Assembly: GCA_947492925.1 (NCBI GenBank) | Contig: CANLOQ010000006.1 | Span: 87,586 to 151,585, forward strand | Source of the DNA: an uncultured Sulfitobacter sp. | GTDB taxonomy: Bacteria; Pseudomonadota; Alphaproteobacteria; Rhodobacterales; Rhodobacteraceae | Length of the DNA stretch: 64,000 bases | Reading direction: 5' to 3' | In this document: piece by piece, positions 42,569 through 51,191 of the stretch | Position numbering within the stretch: the stretch's first letter is position 1 | Layout: each line of letters opens with the position of its first letter | Notes under the pieces: generated by a model | Told to the model about the DNA's origin: nothing | Databases searched by the model: none | Seen by the model: the letters and a program-made list of their open reading frames with translations, nothing else | Position numbers and translations under genes: made by a program

Positions 42569-43312
42569 TCAGATCGTACAACGAGAAGCTTCTTGGCGCA
42601 TATAAGAAACGCAACCTATTACCCATCGATCGAGTTCGTTCACGGTCTTTGGTTCGTGCGCCACAGATACTTCTGGCGCACACCACCAGTGAGCAGCGCT
42701 CGCGAGATGCATGTTTTCGACAGTGAGCGAAAGGAGCAGATTAGCACCCAAGTTAGGATCGGTCTCACTATTGAATTCTTGAACGGCGTTTGAACCGGTG
42801 AGGTCACCGAAGCGTGCTTCAGGTTTGGGTGCGGACGTCCGAAAACTCTCTAGTGCGTCAAGCTGCCAGTGAGGATGCCCTGCCTTACTTACAAATGCTC
42901 TGCTGCGCCGCCCAACCCACTCGTTCCTAAGAATTTGCGGCTTCTCCAACTCCCCTGGGCGACCTACGTGTAGGGTGAAGCCGCCCTCTACAAACCGGAA
43001 ATTTTGCAGATTGCCGTGTTTTTCCCATAGTTCTCGGTACCCAACCCATAGCGAGACCTCGTCGGATACGCTTGCAAGGGGTACAACTGGGTGTGCGGAA
43101 CCCCGGTTGCGCGATATCATTTCGCTTGCCCTACCACAAAGCGACATGGCTGCTGATGTATTGCTAAGTTCTGGAGCAAACGCCAGTTCGCCGGTGTGCA
43201 AGCCTAAGGTATCAGCGAACTTAACCGCTAAAGATACGCTTCGCTGAGAAAACCGTTGTGCGGAAAGGCTTGGTTCAGATACTCTATTCTTCGGCAAGCT
43301 CAGGCACTCCAT
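42569..43312 (-). CDS. Hypothetical protein downstream of the DNA methylase, 247 aa
   Basis: The frame overlaps the methylase gene end by 29 bp, in the same direction, so it is the third gene of that operon. The protein is soluble and Trp/His-rich toward the end (HLASAAHWWCAPEVS). No nuclease motif is certain. Its position is where a restriction or specificity partner of the methylase would be expected, but I cannot name a family. The start may lie a little downstream. Confidence 0.5.
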   Translation of the reverse strand: MECLSLPKNRVSEPSLSAQRFSQRSVSLAVKFADTLGLHTGELAFAPELSNTSAAMSLCGRASEMISRNRGSAHPVVPLASVSDEVSLWVGYRELWEKHGNLQNFRFVEGGFTLHVGRPGELEKPQILRNEWVGRRSRAFVSKAGHPHWQLDALESFRTSAPKPEARFGDLTGSNAVQEFNSETDPNLGANLLLSLTVENMHLASAAHWWCAPEVSVAHEPKTVNELDRWVIGCVSYMRQEASRCTI

Positions 43313-45767
43313 ACAGGCGTGCCACCACCCGATCTATGTGGCTATCTTGATTTCCCGATTTGTCTTTCGCACCATGAGAGTGTCGGGCAAGTTCTCGCAC
43401 ATACCCCGCGAGCATTGGATTCAAAGACTTTTCCCAGAGATTTGGCAGGTAAACGCGATTAAGAAAACGCTTGCTAAGATCATATTGACCACCTGCGATG
43501 GTTACTGACCGAAAAGAGACAAGCCGAACAAACGGTCGTGAATTCAGTATCGTTACGTAGGCACGCATTAGTTCAATGGTTGCGGCTTCATATGCGCCTT
43601 CTAAATGGCTATGGCTTTCAGATGAACTAAGGTCGGGGGACAATAGCTCATCCTTCGGAGACCAAACATGGCCTGTGGACGGTAAAAACTGAGCAGCTTC
43701 GTCTAGTACGAAGCTGCCTTCTGCGCCGAAAAACTTGGAAATGATCCGCGGCTGTTCGTCAAATGCGAATGTTCCAGTTCGCGGATGCATAAGCCCCCAC
43801 CAGTCTTTGCGCTTTGACCTCACAATTGAGGCACGCTCTCGCAACTTCTGTTCGCTCGGCTCAAGAACCTTCCGATAATAGGTGGGAACGGAGGAGCGCA
43901 ATTCCTCCTCGCTTTCAAATAACGTACCCTGAGGATGGTGCGGGAAGAACATGAAATACTTCTTGACGATTCTTCCGTCCTCAATTGAGTCTGTCATGAT
44001 GGCGTCGCGGAAGTAGCGTTTTTCCTTTGCTGGCAATGACAGCTGCCGAAACTCCTCCTCGTTGAACAAAAAGACCTTCAAATTTCCGGTCTGAACGCCT
44101 TGCGAAATTTCAAACAAATCGCTGACAGTCGGCGTTTGTCTCGCTTCAAGCGTATCCACAATTCGGCGCTGTCGGGGAGTGAGAATTCGCCATGGAAGCT
44201 GTTTGTCGAGTACAGCAGCCTCGGTAGAGAACAACTTCCAACCTGCTTCCTCCACATCGATTTTAGGGGGAACACCATGGGTTTTTCGTAGCTCCCGAAG
44301 CGCTTCTCCGGTTGTCCCAGACTCATTGCCAGTAATTAATGCCGTGAAGTTATTACTCTGAGCTCCACCTTTTGAAATTACAGCACATGCAACATGGACG
44401 AGCGCTTGGCTGAAAAGGCCAAAGTCGCCGATACTAGCAAGCAAGCGAATATCGCCGTCAGCCGCCAGTCGTTGACGCCAAGGCGTTGCGGCCTCTAAGG
44501 TCAGCAAATTGGCAGGAAACAAGGTACCCATTGCGCCTTTATCCGCCAACGCATCAAGCGCTCGCGTCACGAACGCCATGCTAAAGTCGCCGCGACTCCC
44601 GGCCTTGGCTCCGACAACTTCTCGCAACTTTGCTTTCTGCTCAGGAGACTGGGCAATAACTGAGATAAACGGAGGGTTCATTACAGTGATGTCCGCGCAT
44701 GGGAATGCAGCTTCTATAAGTGAATCTTCAATCTCAAGATCAAGCGAAGCGCCGCCCTGAGGGGTCCAGTCGCGCAAAGCAAGACTGAGCGTGAAACGAG
44801 CCATCGATATAGCGGACTCGGAAATATCGCGGCCGACTATCCGAAGTTCGCCCTCAAAGCCGGCCCGATGTAGCCCTCGTAACGCTTCATGCAGAAATGC
44901 TGCCGAGCCGCAGGCAGGATCACTGATCACCAATGAAGGTCGATCCTTTAAGTCGGTCACTTGCGTCAACGTATGGTCTACAATGCTCCGTGCCAGCGCA
45001 GGTGGTGTGAAATGAGTGCCTCCCCGGGACTTACGTTCGAGGACGGCAGGATCCATATAGCCAAACAAGTCTGGGGCAGGTGCGCGTACAAGATCGAAGT
45101 GAGCCTCCTGGAAGAGCTGGCCTCCTGCATGGCGGATTGCAAGGTTTGGATGCAGTCTGAGCGCAGATAGCGATGACGGCGCTGTTCTGATCTCATACAA
45201 CGCTTCCTCGAGCGATGGGCCTGCAATTTCGCCTAGCAATTCGTTCGCATCGGTTGGCAATCCGAATGCCACGACGTCGACCGGCTGATCATTATCTGCG
45301 ATCAAGTTTGCTAGGACCGTTAAAAAAGCATCAATTGAACGATGATCTGGCAAATCTTTGTAAGCAATCAAGGAACGAATCCGGCCGAACAAATTTACCA
45401 AATGTTGGACTACTGATCGATTTGAACGCAGCTTGTCTTTGCAGAGAAAGCGATAAAAGCCGTTCAGGTCTCGTTGCACGGACTCTAGAGAGTAGACCTG
45501 TGCGTCATGCGCCGCATCCCAGCGGACAACCTGCACATTTTCTTTGGCAACCGTTACGTGATGAGGAATATCGCTTGACCAAGCCCATCCGGCAACTTCT
45601 CTCGGGTCAAAAAGTTCGTCAACAATTGACATGCCGAAAGATCCGAGGCCGCCATCCAGCAGCACAGAATGTGTGCCACCGTCGACATCAGATTCTTTTT
45701 GAAACATTGGTGATCGGGCGAGACCAAAGTACTCACCCCAAATCTCTGTTAGGGTATGTTCGCTCAT
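43284..45767 (-). CDS. N6-adenine DNA methylase (type I/IIG-like)
   Basis: 827 residues from the ATG at 45767, which overlaps the upstream stop as ATGA. The methylase core shows motif I DPACGSAAFLHEAL near residue 285 and the catalytic NPPF near 361. GTHFTPPALARSIVDHTL precedes motif I, as in HsdM-like enzymes. A C-terminal region (about 500-800) resembles a target-recognition domain (ISQGVQTGNLKVFLFN; PNLWEKSLNPMLAGY). No nuclease motif is obvious in the N-terminus. It is co-transcribed with a MerR-like gene and an unknown gene; a restriction-modification or defence role is likely. Confidence 0.8.
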   Translation of the reverse strand: MSEHTLTEIWGEYFGLARSPMFQKESDVDGGTHSVLLDGGLGSFGMSIVDELFDPREVAGWAWSSDIPHHVTVAKENVQVVRWDAAHDAQVYSLESVQRDLNGFYRFLCKDKLRSNRSVVQHLVNLFGRIRSLIAYKDLPDHRSIDAFLTVLANLIADNDQPVDVVAFGLPTDANELLGEIAGPSLEEALYEIRTAPSSLSALRLHPNLAIRHAGGQLFQEAHFDLVRAPAPDLFGYMDPAVLERKSRGGTHFTPPALARSIVDHTLTQVTDLKDRPSLVISDPACGSAAFLHEALRGLHRAGFEGELRIVGRDISESAISMARFTLSLALRDWTPQGGASLDLEIEDSLIEAAFPCADITVMNPPFISVIAQSPEQKAKLREVVGAKAGSRGDFSMAFVTRALDALADKGAMGTLFPANLLTLEAATPWRQRLAADGDIRLLASIGDFGLFSQALVHVACAVISKGGAQSNNFTALITGNESGTTGEALRELRKTHGVPPKIDVEEAGWKLFSTEAAVLDKQLPWRILTPRQRRIVDTLEARQTPTVSDLFEISQGVQTGNLKVFLFNEEEFRQLSLPAKEKRYFRDAIMTDSIEDGRIVKKYFMFFPHHPQGTLFESEEELRSSVPTYYRKVLEPSEQKLRERASIVRSKRKDWWGLMHPRTGTFAFDEQPRIISKFFGAEGSFVLDEAAQFLPSTGHVWSPKDELLSPDLSSSESHSHLEGAYEAATIELMRAYVTILNSRPFVRLVSFRSVTIAGGQYDLSKRFLNRVYLPNLWEKSLNPMLAGYVRELARHSHGAKDKSGNQDSHIDRVVARLYGVPELAEE

Positions 45768-46219
45768 TTTTGCGACCCCAACTTCGTAAACAGCGGCAGT
45801 TTGCCCTGCAATTCCTCGGGAGTTGCCCGCTGGGATATAACATCCAAATGTGGGTCCAAAGGTACAAAGAGTGCAGGACAAGTGGTGGGCAAGCTAAGAT
45901 TAGTTCCAAGATAAGCTGAACTTTGGTCAGGGAAGATTGCCACTTGACCCCAAAGGTTTGGAAAAAACTGACCACTCAGGCACTCGCGAAGTTCGCCGAC
46001 GCCGACTGCCCAGCTACTTGCACGTCCGCCAAATTCAGAAAATATCTCACGAAAGACACGGAGCGCCACTAGATCCTGCCACGAATAGAGCGCGACTTTA
46101 CCTGGACCGCGCGCAGGAACGGCTGGCTGAAACAGCCCGCGTTTGCCACACCACTCCCGTAGTTGGTTATTCGAGAGTTCAGTAAGGCGCAATGCATCAG
46201 AGAATTGGACGTGTTCCAT
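45764..46219 (-). CDS. MerR-like HTH protein, first gene of the methylase operon
   Basis: 151 residues from the ATG at 46219 (MEHVQFSDALRLTEL). The longer frame to 46585 runs through the recombinase gene end and looks non-coding. The N-terminal 60 residues form a MerR-type winged helix (LTELSNNQLREWCGKRGLFQPA, ALYSWQDLVALRVFREI). The start is immediately preceded by a near-perfect 12-bp inverted repeat (46220-46246), probably its own operator. The stop overlaps the methylase start by 4 bp, so it likely controls the methylase. Confidence 0.7.
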   Translation of the reverse strand: MEHVQFSDALRLTELSNNQLREWCGKRGLFQPAVPARGPGKVALYSWQDLVALRVFREIFSEFGGRASSWAVGVGELRECLSGQFFPNLWGQVAIFPDQSSAYLGTNLSLPTTCPALFVPLDPHLDVISQRATPEELQGKLPLFTKLGSQK

Positions 46220-46246
46220 CTTAAATGGGTACACTACCCACTTAAG
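46220..46246. promoter_or_regulatory. Operator palindrome at the MerR-like/methylase operon start
   Basis: CTTAAATGGGTA (46220-46231) and TACCCACTTAAG (46235-46246) are inverted with 11 of 12 matches and a 3-bp centre, ending directly at the ATG (46217-46219 on the minus strand). No Shine-Dalgarno separates them, so binding would block both promoter and start. Confidence 0.6.
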
Positions 46247-46484
46247 CGATTCAATGGCTTTCTGGGGACCTGATGGTGACAACCACACTCGAACACCAGC
46301 GAACTTGGGTTGTGTATTCTGTGTGCACCGGGCTTCCCTTTCTCGCTTCAACTTACAGTTTAGCGATCGAACTGTGCAAATCTCTACAACGCGCGAAGCA
46401 ATCCTAAATGGACAACATCGAACGTCGGTATGGGTTCTCTGCTTTGATTTTAGTTCGTCATGCAGCGAATTCTGAATCCGGCCC

Positions 46485-47393
46485 TCAATGCTCAAGAGTA
46501 CTAAGAATATCCGCCCGTTCCAAAGCGCGTCGCAGCGCATGGTTTGAAACCCGCACATAGATCTCCGTTGTCCTGAGGTTGGCATGTCCGAGCAGCGCCT
46601 GAACCATGCGGATGTCGGTGCCTTCCTCGATCAAGAGGGTCGCGGCAGAGTGTCTGAACCGGTGCGGCGTCAGATGGGGTGCGATCCCTAAGCGATCTGA
46701 CAGCACCCGAAGCCGTTTCCGAAACGTTTGCGACCGCAGCCGACGGCCGATCGCGTTCAGGAAGAGCGGTGATTTCAGGGAGCCGTGCTTGGCGCGATTT
46801 ACACAGTATTGTCTGAACGCTTCTTGGAGTTTCTCATTCGGCACAAACACAATCCGCTCCTTGTTGCCTTTGCCGCGCACGATCATTTGGGAGGTGTCGG
46901 TGGAGACATCGCGGATCGTCAAGTTGGTGAGTTCGCTGATCCGCAGCCCCGTCACAATCAGCAGCTTGATCATCAGGATGGTGACGTTCTGATCTTCGGG
47001 CGGTGCAGGGGTCGGTTCGGATTCCGACTGCAAGACAATTTTCAGGGTATCCCGGTCGACCGGGCGCGGCAGGCGACGCGGAATCCGGACCGAGATGTGG
47101 ACGTCGGCGAAGGGCGAGGGCAGGGCGCTGTTCCGATCTGCGCGCCAGGCGAAGTACGACTTGAGGGTGACGAGCCGCCGCTCGATCGTCGCTGGCTTTG
47201 CGTCCAGTACATCGTGCAGATGGCGGTGGTAGGCGAGGATGTCGTCTTTTGCGAATGGATCGGCGAGTTGATGGTCCTTGGTGAAGCGCGCGAAGGTGTG
47301 CAGGTCCTGAGCGTAGGCCCTTAGTGTATGATGGCCGACGCCGCGTTCATAGCGGCAAGAATTGATAAAGGCGGTGTGGTCGAGAGGGGGCAT
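46485..47393 (-). CDS. XerC/D-like tyrosine recombinase
   Basis: 302 residues, the XerC size. It has a SAM-like N-terminus (YERGVGHHTLRAYAQDLHTFARF) and a catalytic domain with Arg in VTGLRISELTNL, Lys in GKGNKERIVFV, HRFRHSAATLL (His/Arg), LLGHANLRTTEIY (His, then Tyr). It differs from the larger recombinase at 27.8 kb. It bounds the right side of the accessory island and has a perfect 9-bp palindrome 79 bp upstream (47472-47490) that may be its target or operator. Confidence 0.9.
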   Translation of the reverse strand: MPPLDHTAFINSCRYERGVGHHTLRAYAQDLHTFARFTKDHQLADPFAKDDILAYHRHLHDVLDAKPATIERRLVTLKSYFAWRADRNSALPSPFADVHISVRIPRRLPRPVDRDTLKIVLQSESEPTPAPPEDQNVTILMIKLLIVTGLRISELTNLTIRDVSTDTSQMIVRGKGNKERIVFVPNEKLQEAFRQYCVNRAKHGSLKSPLFLNAIGRRLRSQTFRKRLRVLSDRLGIAPHLTPHRFRHSAATLLIEEGTDIRMVQALLGHANLRTTEIYVRVSNHALRRALERADILSTLEH

Positions 47394-47471
47394 GCTGAAC
47401 TCCTGTTGAGGTGTTCAGGCAGTTCAACACGGTCTTCGGGATCGTCGAAATCGGCCCCTAAAAACGGTAAC

Positions 47472-47490
47472 GATAATGGGACCCATTATC
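47472..47490. other. Perfect 9-bp palindrome, recombinase site or operator
   Basis: GATAATGGG (47472-47480), one central A, CCCATTATC (47482-47490). The arms share CGATAATG with the dif-like site beside the other recombinase (28957-28963). It lies upstream of the XerC-like gene. Confidence 0.5.
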
Positions 47491-48010
47491 ATCTCAGCCT
47501 GGTTTTCGCGCTACGACAGGAGCACTACGCAAAGCCATTTCCATCGGCAATTAGGATGGCTTGACGACTAATTCCTGTTTGTGACCGCAGTTTCGATTTC
47601 GGCGCTGTTCAGATTACAGTCTGCTGCATCTTTCTCCAGTTTTAGAAAACTCGGGTAAGTTTCTCGGCGCACGCCGACGCCGGGAGACAACCCACGGATT
47701 ACTGGCATTTCAAAACATGGTTTTACATGAGCAGCAGTTCGACGTTTCGAAGATGTCATCTTGAGCGGTACTTTGGACTTCATGCAAATGAGCGACAAGA
47801 TCGCCAGGATTGATCGGTTTGGTTTTGGTGTCTTGTTCCAAGCCTATATCCCTGTCGAGGGCCGTTGATTTGGCCGCGCCGTCCCGGCCGCGCTCTACTC
47901 GCTTCGCTCCCGAAGCCCGCTGCGCGTTCTTCGCCATCCGGTAACGATCGCTCGCGGTCCTCAACTTGTTTTCATTGCCATTTAGCAACCAAAGCATCAT
48001 AACCGACAAG

Positions 48011-48143
48011 CGCCTCGCATACGAGGCGTGAGGCTTAAGAACCTCTCTGTGACAGCCCAAACGGCCTTTCGGCCGGGTGGCGCTGTGATGTCCAAGGCGC
48101 TCGCGCCCAAAAGCGGCGCGCCTTTGTCACAGAAGGTTCTTAA
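48011..48143. repeat. Multi-hairpin block in the predicted leading region
   Basis: It contains CGCCTCG-CATA-CGAGGCG (48011-48028). A long imperfect inverted pair follows: left TTAAGAACCTCTCTGTGACA at 48035-48054, right TGTCACAGAAGGTTCTTAA at 48125-48143, one indel. Inside the pair are smaller hairpins CGGCC/GGCCG (about 48062-48075) and GGCGC/GCGCC (about 48096-48107). As single strand this would fold into a large branched structure. Confidence 0.6.
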
Positions 48144-48187
48144 CACCCGGCTTTGGGTCGTGGCCTCATAATTGAGGAGATGCACCG

Positions 48188-48397
48188 TTGGATGATCCCA
48201 TATTTACTGATCCGAGTGAAATGCGCCAAATTAATGAAGCTCTGATAAGCGGCGATGCCCAGCAAGCCTTTGCGCTTTTTGCGGAATATCTCACAAGAAA
48301 CAAAATCACCTTGTCCGACGAGTTGTTCCGACTCTATCTCGAACGCGAGCTGTTCACCTGCCTGAAGGGCAGGGGCAACATCTTTGACAACATGTAA
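48188..48397 (+). CDS. Small hypothetical protein, 69 aa
   Basis: A TTG start at 48188 with GAGGAG at 48173-48178. The product is a soluble helical protein (MRQINEALISGDAQQAFALFAEYLTRN). It lies directly after the multi-hairpin block, in the direction expected for a leading-region gene. No family recognised. Confidence 0.5.
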   Translation: MDDPIFTDPSEMRQINEALISGDAQQAFALFAEYLTRNKITLSDELFRLYLERELFTCLKGRGNIFDNM

Positions 48398-48645
48398 TGA
48401 CGTGATCGCTTGCTGGTTGTGATCGGCATGATGATGCTCAATCTGACGCGTATAGCAGAAAACTCTTTCAAATGCGCCGCGCTGCAACAATTCTACGGCC
48501 TTAATCAGATGCCATACCGCGCGGCCTTACCTCTGTTATAACATTTTAACACAGGATGTGATGGTGCGGGCAGTTCCAAAATCGCGAGATAAGTAGATCA
48601 CGCTATATGGCTCGCTATGAATGGTTTTGTTAGAGGAGCAGTGAC

Positions 48646-49095
48646 TTGAACAAGCTCGACGATACGTTCAGAGAAAGCCTTTTGATCGCGTTCGATGAAG
48701 ACCGTCTTGACGATCTCGTCCTGATGCTCGCAAACAGGCTGCGCAGCCGGCAGCAGGTCATCAGCAAACATGCGCGGGCGTCACTCCCCGTCGACAAGGA
48801 TGTGTGTCAGCCGCTCTTTACCAATCGGCTCACCCAGACCGAGATAGACACATTCGACATCCGCGACAATGGCTGGCATATCATCGCGGTCCAGGCCTGC
48901 CGCGTCGTCGGTACTGAACTTTTTCCCTACACGGTCAAAAACGCTGGGTATCGTGACCGCATTCAGGGCTATGTGACGTCACTCAACCGCTACTATGGCG
49001 AGACATCAAAGATGTATGGCGCATACCACCTCAACGGCATGTTCTTCGACTTCCAGCACTTGCATGAGTTTCACCCGGAATGGCGACAAGACTGA
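48646..49095 (+). CDS. Hypothetical protein of the leading region, 149 aa
   Basis: A TTG start at 48646 with AGAGGA upstream. The protein is soluble, with Tyr/His-rich conserved-looking C-terminus (NRYYGETSKMYGAYHLNGMFFDFQHLHEFHPEW). It overlaps the thermonuclease gene by 16 bp, so the two are probably co-expressed. I do not recognise the family. Confidence 0.6.
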   Translation: MNKLDDTFRESLLIAFDEDRLDDLVLMLANRLRSRQQVISKHARASLPVDKDVCQPLFTNRLTQTEIDTFDIRDNGWHIIAVQACRVVGTELFPYTVKNAGYRDRIQGYVTSLNRYYGETSKMYGAYHLNGMFFDFQHLHEFHPEWRQD

Positions 49096-49511
49096 CCAGA
49101 GCTCTCCTCTTCGCCGCTTCCAGCGGCATCATAGCGTTTGGCCCCTTCGGGGCTCAGGCGCAGGAGATCGTCTGGCGCAGCTGTCTTCCAAACGAGAAAC
49201 GCATCACCTGCGTCGTGGATGGCGATACACTCTGGTATCAAGGCACCAAGATCCGGCTTATCGGCATCGATGCGCCCGAAGTCTCCGGCAAATGCCGCCG
49301 CGAGCGCCGATTGGCGGCGCAAGCCACCGACCACCTCACCGCACTGCTGAATATTGGCCTCCGCCGCATCGCCTTTGACGGCGAGGACCGCTATGGGCGC
49401 GCGCTTGCACGGCTCTGGGTCACAGACGGCGAAGTCGGTCCGGCGATGATCGCGGCGGGTCTGGCCGAACACTATGGCTCAGGTGGCGCTGCACCATGGT
49501 GTCGTGGATGA
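49080..49511 (+). CDS. Thermonuclease (SNase-like) family protein, exported
   Basis: 143 residues. Signal peptide of about 27 residues (ending in AQAQ), then the SNase fold: CVVDGDTLWYQGTKIRLIGIDAPEVSG (about 44-70) and DGEDRYGRALARLWV (about 100-114), containing the conserved Arg/Glu catalytic positions. Secreted nucleases of this type are common on conjugative plasmids. It acts in the periplasm or outside, so it does not threaten its own plasmid DNA. Confidence 0.85.
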   Translation: MATRLTRALLFAASSGIIAFGPFGAQAQEIVWRSCLPNEKRITCVVDGDTLWYQGTKIRLIGIDAPEVSGKCRRERRLAAQATDHLTALLNIGLRRIAFDGEDRYGRALARLWVTDGEVGPAMIAAGLAEHYGSGGAAPWCRG

Positions 49512-49563
49512 CAAAATACAGTATGTCATACAAATTCATCAGCCTGCGCATAGGCGTTCCGTC

Positions 49564-49902
49564 ATGAGCGGCTCTTTCTCGTGGGATGCGATCGTGCAGG
49601 TCGGCACGATCAAACCTTACGAGAAGGCGCTTGTGCTCACCGTCTATCATGAGTTTGAGAGCCACTCCGGCGATAATCGCGCAGCTTCCAAACCGGCGTG
49701 GAACACGATTGTCTGCTTCAGGGAGCGGATGCGATCCGAAATCATTGACCACCTCGCGCCCGGTGATCTCGTGCATTTTCACGGCTATGTGCGCACAGGC
49801 ACGTTTACAGACGATGTCGACGACAAACGCCGCACCGTCGATCTCGTGATCCAGCGGTTCGATCTGTTGCACAAGCACATTGACGGTCCGACTGATCACT
49901 AG
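49564..49902 (+). CDS. SSB-like OB-fold protein
   Basis: 112 residues from the ATG at 49564 (MSGSFSWDAIVQVGTI); the longer frame from 49474 would overlap the nuclease gene. The pattern SWDAIVQVGTIKPYEKALVLTVYHEF, WNTIVCFRERMRSEIIDHLAPGDLVHFHGYVRTGTF and RTVDLVIQRFDLLHK is that of single-stranded DNA-binding proteins. It lacks the long acidic tail of chromosomal SSB. Plasmid SSBs coat incoming DNA during conjugation, matching its place near oriT. Confidence 0.78.
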   Translation: MSGSFSWDAIVQVGTIKPYEKALVLTVYHEFESHSGDNRAASKPAWNTIVCFRERMRSEIIDHLAPGDLVHFHGYVRTGTFTDDVDDKRRTVDLVIQRFDLLHKHIDGPTDH

Positions 49903-50509
49903 AGTCTGACGGCGCATTCAACCGACCCCGACAGTTGGCACTCCACAGCCGAGCAGGGTCAGCACCATCCGGTCACGTCCGAGGTTGCGAAGAGACCAGA
50001 GCCGGTGGGAAGGTGATGGGACACCGCGCTCACCGCGCAATCACATTGGCTATGGCGCAGGGGCAGCGTCATGGGGCCATTTTCGCTGAACGCTGTTATC
50101 AAGTTGTGTCGGAGGTCTCGGGCGTCAACACGATCCGGCACCAAGGGGCGAAGCTGAAACAGGCTGATCGCTATGGGCCTTTGCCAGGGGCCGAAACATT
50201 GTGCGGGCGGGCCATGGGGCAGGGGAGGTGCCTGTTCCTTTCGTTCTGTTTTGGGGGAGGTGCAAATTGCTCAAAGGATTTCCTCACTCGAACCGGCTGT
50301 CAGTGACCACTTCCTGATTGACCGCCACTGGGCATGGGCGCTCCAAAACGCAATGTCGAAAAGCCCGACCGAGTTCTCGCCGTCCGGCGCTACGCTTGTC
50401 CGGCTGCGAGCCGCACCACTCGGGTTTTCTCGGTGCGTTTTCTCGGCTTCACCCATGCTGGTCCAGTGTCATCAGGAAATGGTTCCTGACAACTTAAGAG
50501 GAAAATACA
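49903..50509 (+). promoter_or_regulatory. Long non-coding leader before the DUF736 gene
   Basis: 607 bases without a convincing gene; the open frames here have unnatural composition and no ribosome sites. The last 150 bases are GC-rich with inverted repeats, such as CGCACC (about 50411-50416) / GGTGCG (about 50431-50437). A clean AGAGGAAAATACA precedes the ATG at 50510. Confidence 0.35.
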
Positions 50510-50869
50510 ATGAGCAACAAACTCGCATCTCTCACCAAGAACGAAAAAGACATCTTCACCGGCACACTTGCCACAATGGCCGTTCGCTCCAAGATCACGA
50601 TCGTCCCCAACGCAAAGGCCCACAGCGATCAGCCCGACTACCGCGTCTTCGCCAATGGCACCTACGAGATCGGTGCCGCCTGGAAGAAGACCTCCGACAC
50701 CACTGGCAACGACTACCTGTCGGTGAAAATGGCCGCCCCCGAACTCGGTGCCATGGCCATCTACGCCAACGTGATCGCGCTCGATGAGATCGGTGATGAC
50801 GGTATCACTCACCTGATGCTCTGGTCCGCACGCGAACCTCAAGCCGCCAACAACCAGATGGCAGCCTAA
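50510..50869 (+). CDS. DUF736 family protein
   Basis: 119 residues, the usual DUF736 length. Its signatures are IFTGTLATMAVRSKITIVPN, DYRVFANGTYEIGAAWKKTSD, GNDYLSVKMAAPELGAMAIYANVI. DUF736 proteins are abundant on rhizobial and rhodobacterial conjugative plasmids and typically sit in the leading region; the function is unknown. GAGG is well placed upstream of the start. A strong hairpin follows at 50881-50910. Confidence 0.9.
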   Translation: MSNKLASLTKNEKDIFTGTLATMAVRSKITIVPNAKAHSDQPDYRVFANGTYEIGAAWKKTSDTTGNDYLSVKMAAPELGAMAIYANVIALDEIGDDGITHLMLWSAREPQAANNQMAA

Positions 50870-50880
50870 CCCTCGAGATC

Positions 50881-50910
50881 GGCCCCGGTGGACCTCCCAC
50901 CATCGGGGCC
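50881..50910 (+). terminator. Hairpin after the DUF736 gene
   Basis: GGCCCCGGTGG pairs with CCACCATCGGGGCC (with a small bulge) around a short loop, starting 11 bp after the stop. There is no U-tract, so it could be a rho-assisted terminator or an RNA-stabilising structure. Confidence 0.4.
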
Positions 50911-51191
50911 GGTCGATACGCTGGCGTCAGACATCTTCTCAAACGCTTGGACAACGAACCAACACGCCACGACGCGACCGATCATGACGATAAAAATCGC
51001 GACAGGTCACAGAAAGATCAGTAGTCGCCTCTATCGGATTGAAGATCGATCTAAGGCGTCTGTTTGATTGATAGACATGACAAAAAGCGCTAATTCGGTT
51101 AATAATCCCACCGTTGTCACCAGACTTACGGGCGAAGAGGGAGGCAGTTTAGGGGAATAGGGCAAATACATGCAAAACACTCAGGTGCAGT
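50911..51191. other. Intergenic region, no gene seen
   Basis: AT-richer than its flanks, with no hairpin or promoter I would defend. It should carry the promoter of the gene starting at about 51192. Confidence 0.3.

Larger units (their letters stand above)
47394..48187. other. Non-coding region with palindrome and multi-hairpin block
   Basis: No credible gene in 794 bases. It holds the 47472-47490 palindrome near the recombinase promoter. From 47880 on it has a GC-rich stretch with several inverted repeats ending in the 48011-48143 hairpin block. The region leads into the plus-strand small genes at 48188. Confidence 0.5.

Noticed and set aside
45215-45919. 234-codon plus-strand frame opposite the methylase gene
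   Set aside because: Antisense to a methylase with clear motifs and coupled neighbours; sequence is Arg/Leu/Gln-rich without a fold signature.
48035-48143. Integron attC site or CRISPR repeat
   Set aside because: There is a single imperfect inverted pair, no repeat array, and no attC-type core pair at the ends; no Cas genes or integron integrase were seen.
49935-50306. 123-codon plus-strand frame before DUF736
   Set aside because: No ribosome site, composition unlike neighbouring proteins (Gly/Arg/Cys clusters) and no recognisable motif; treated as leader sequence.
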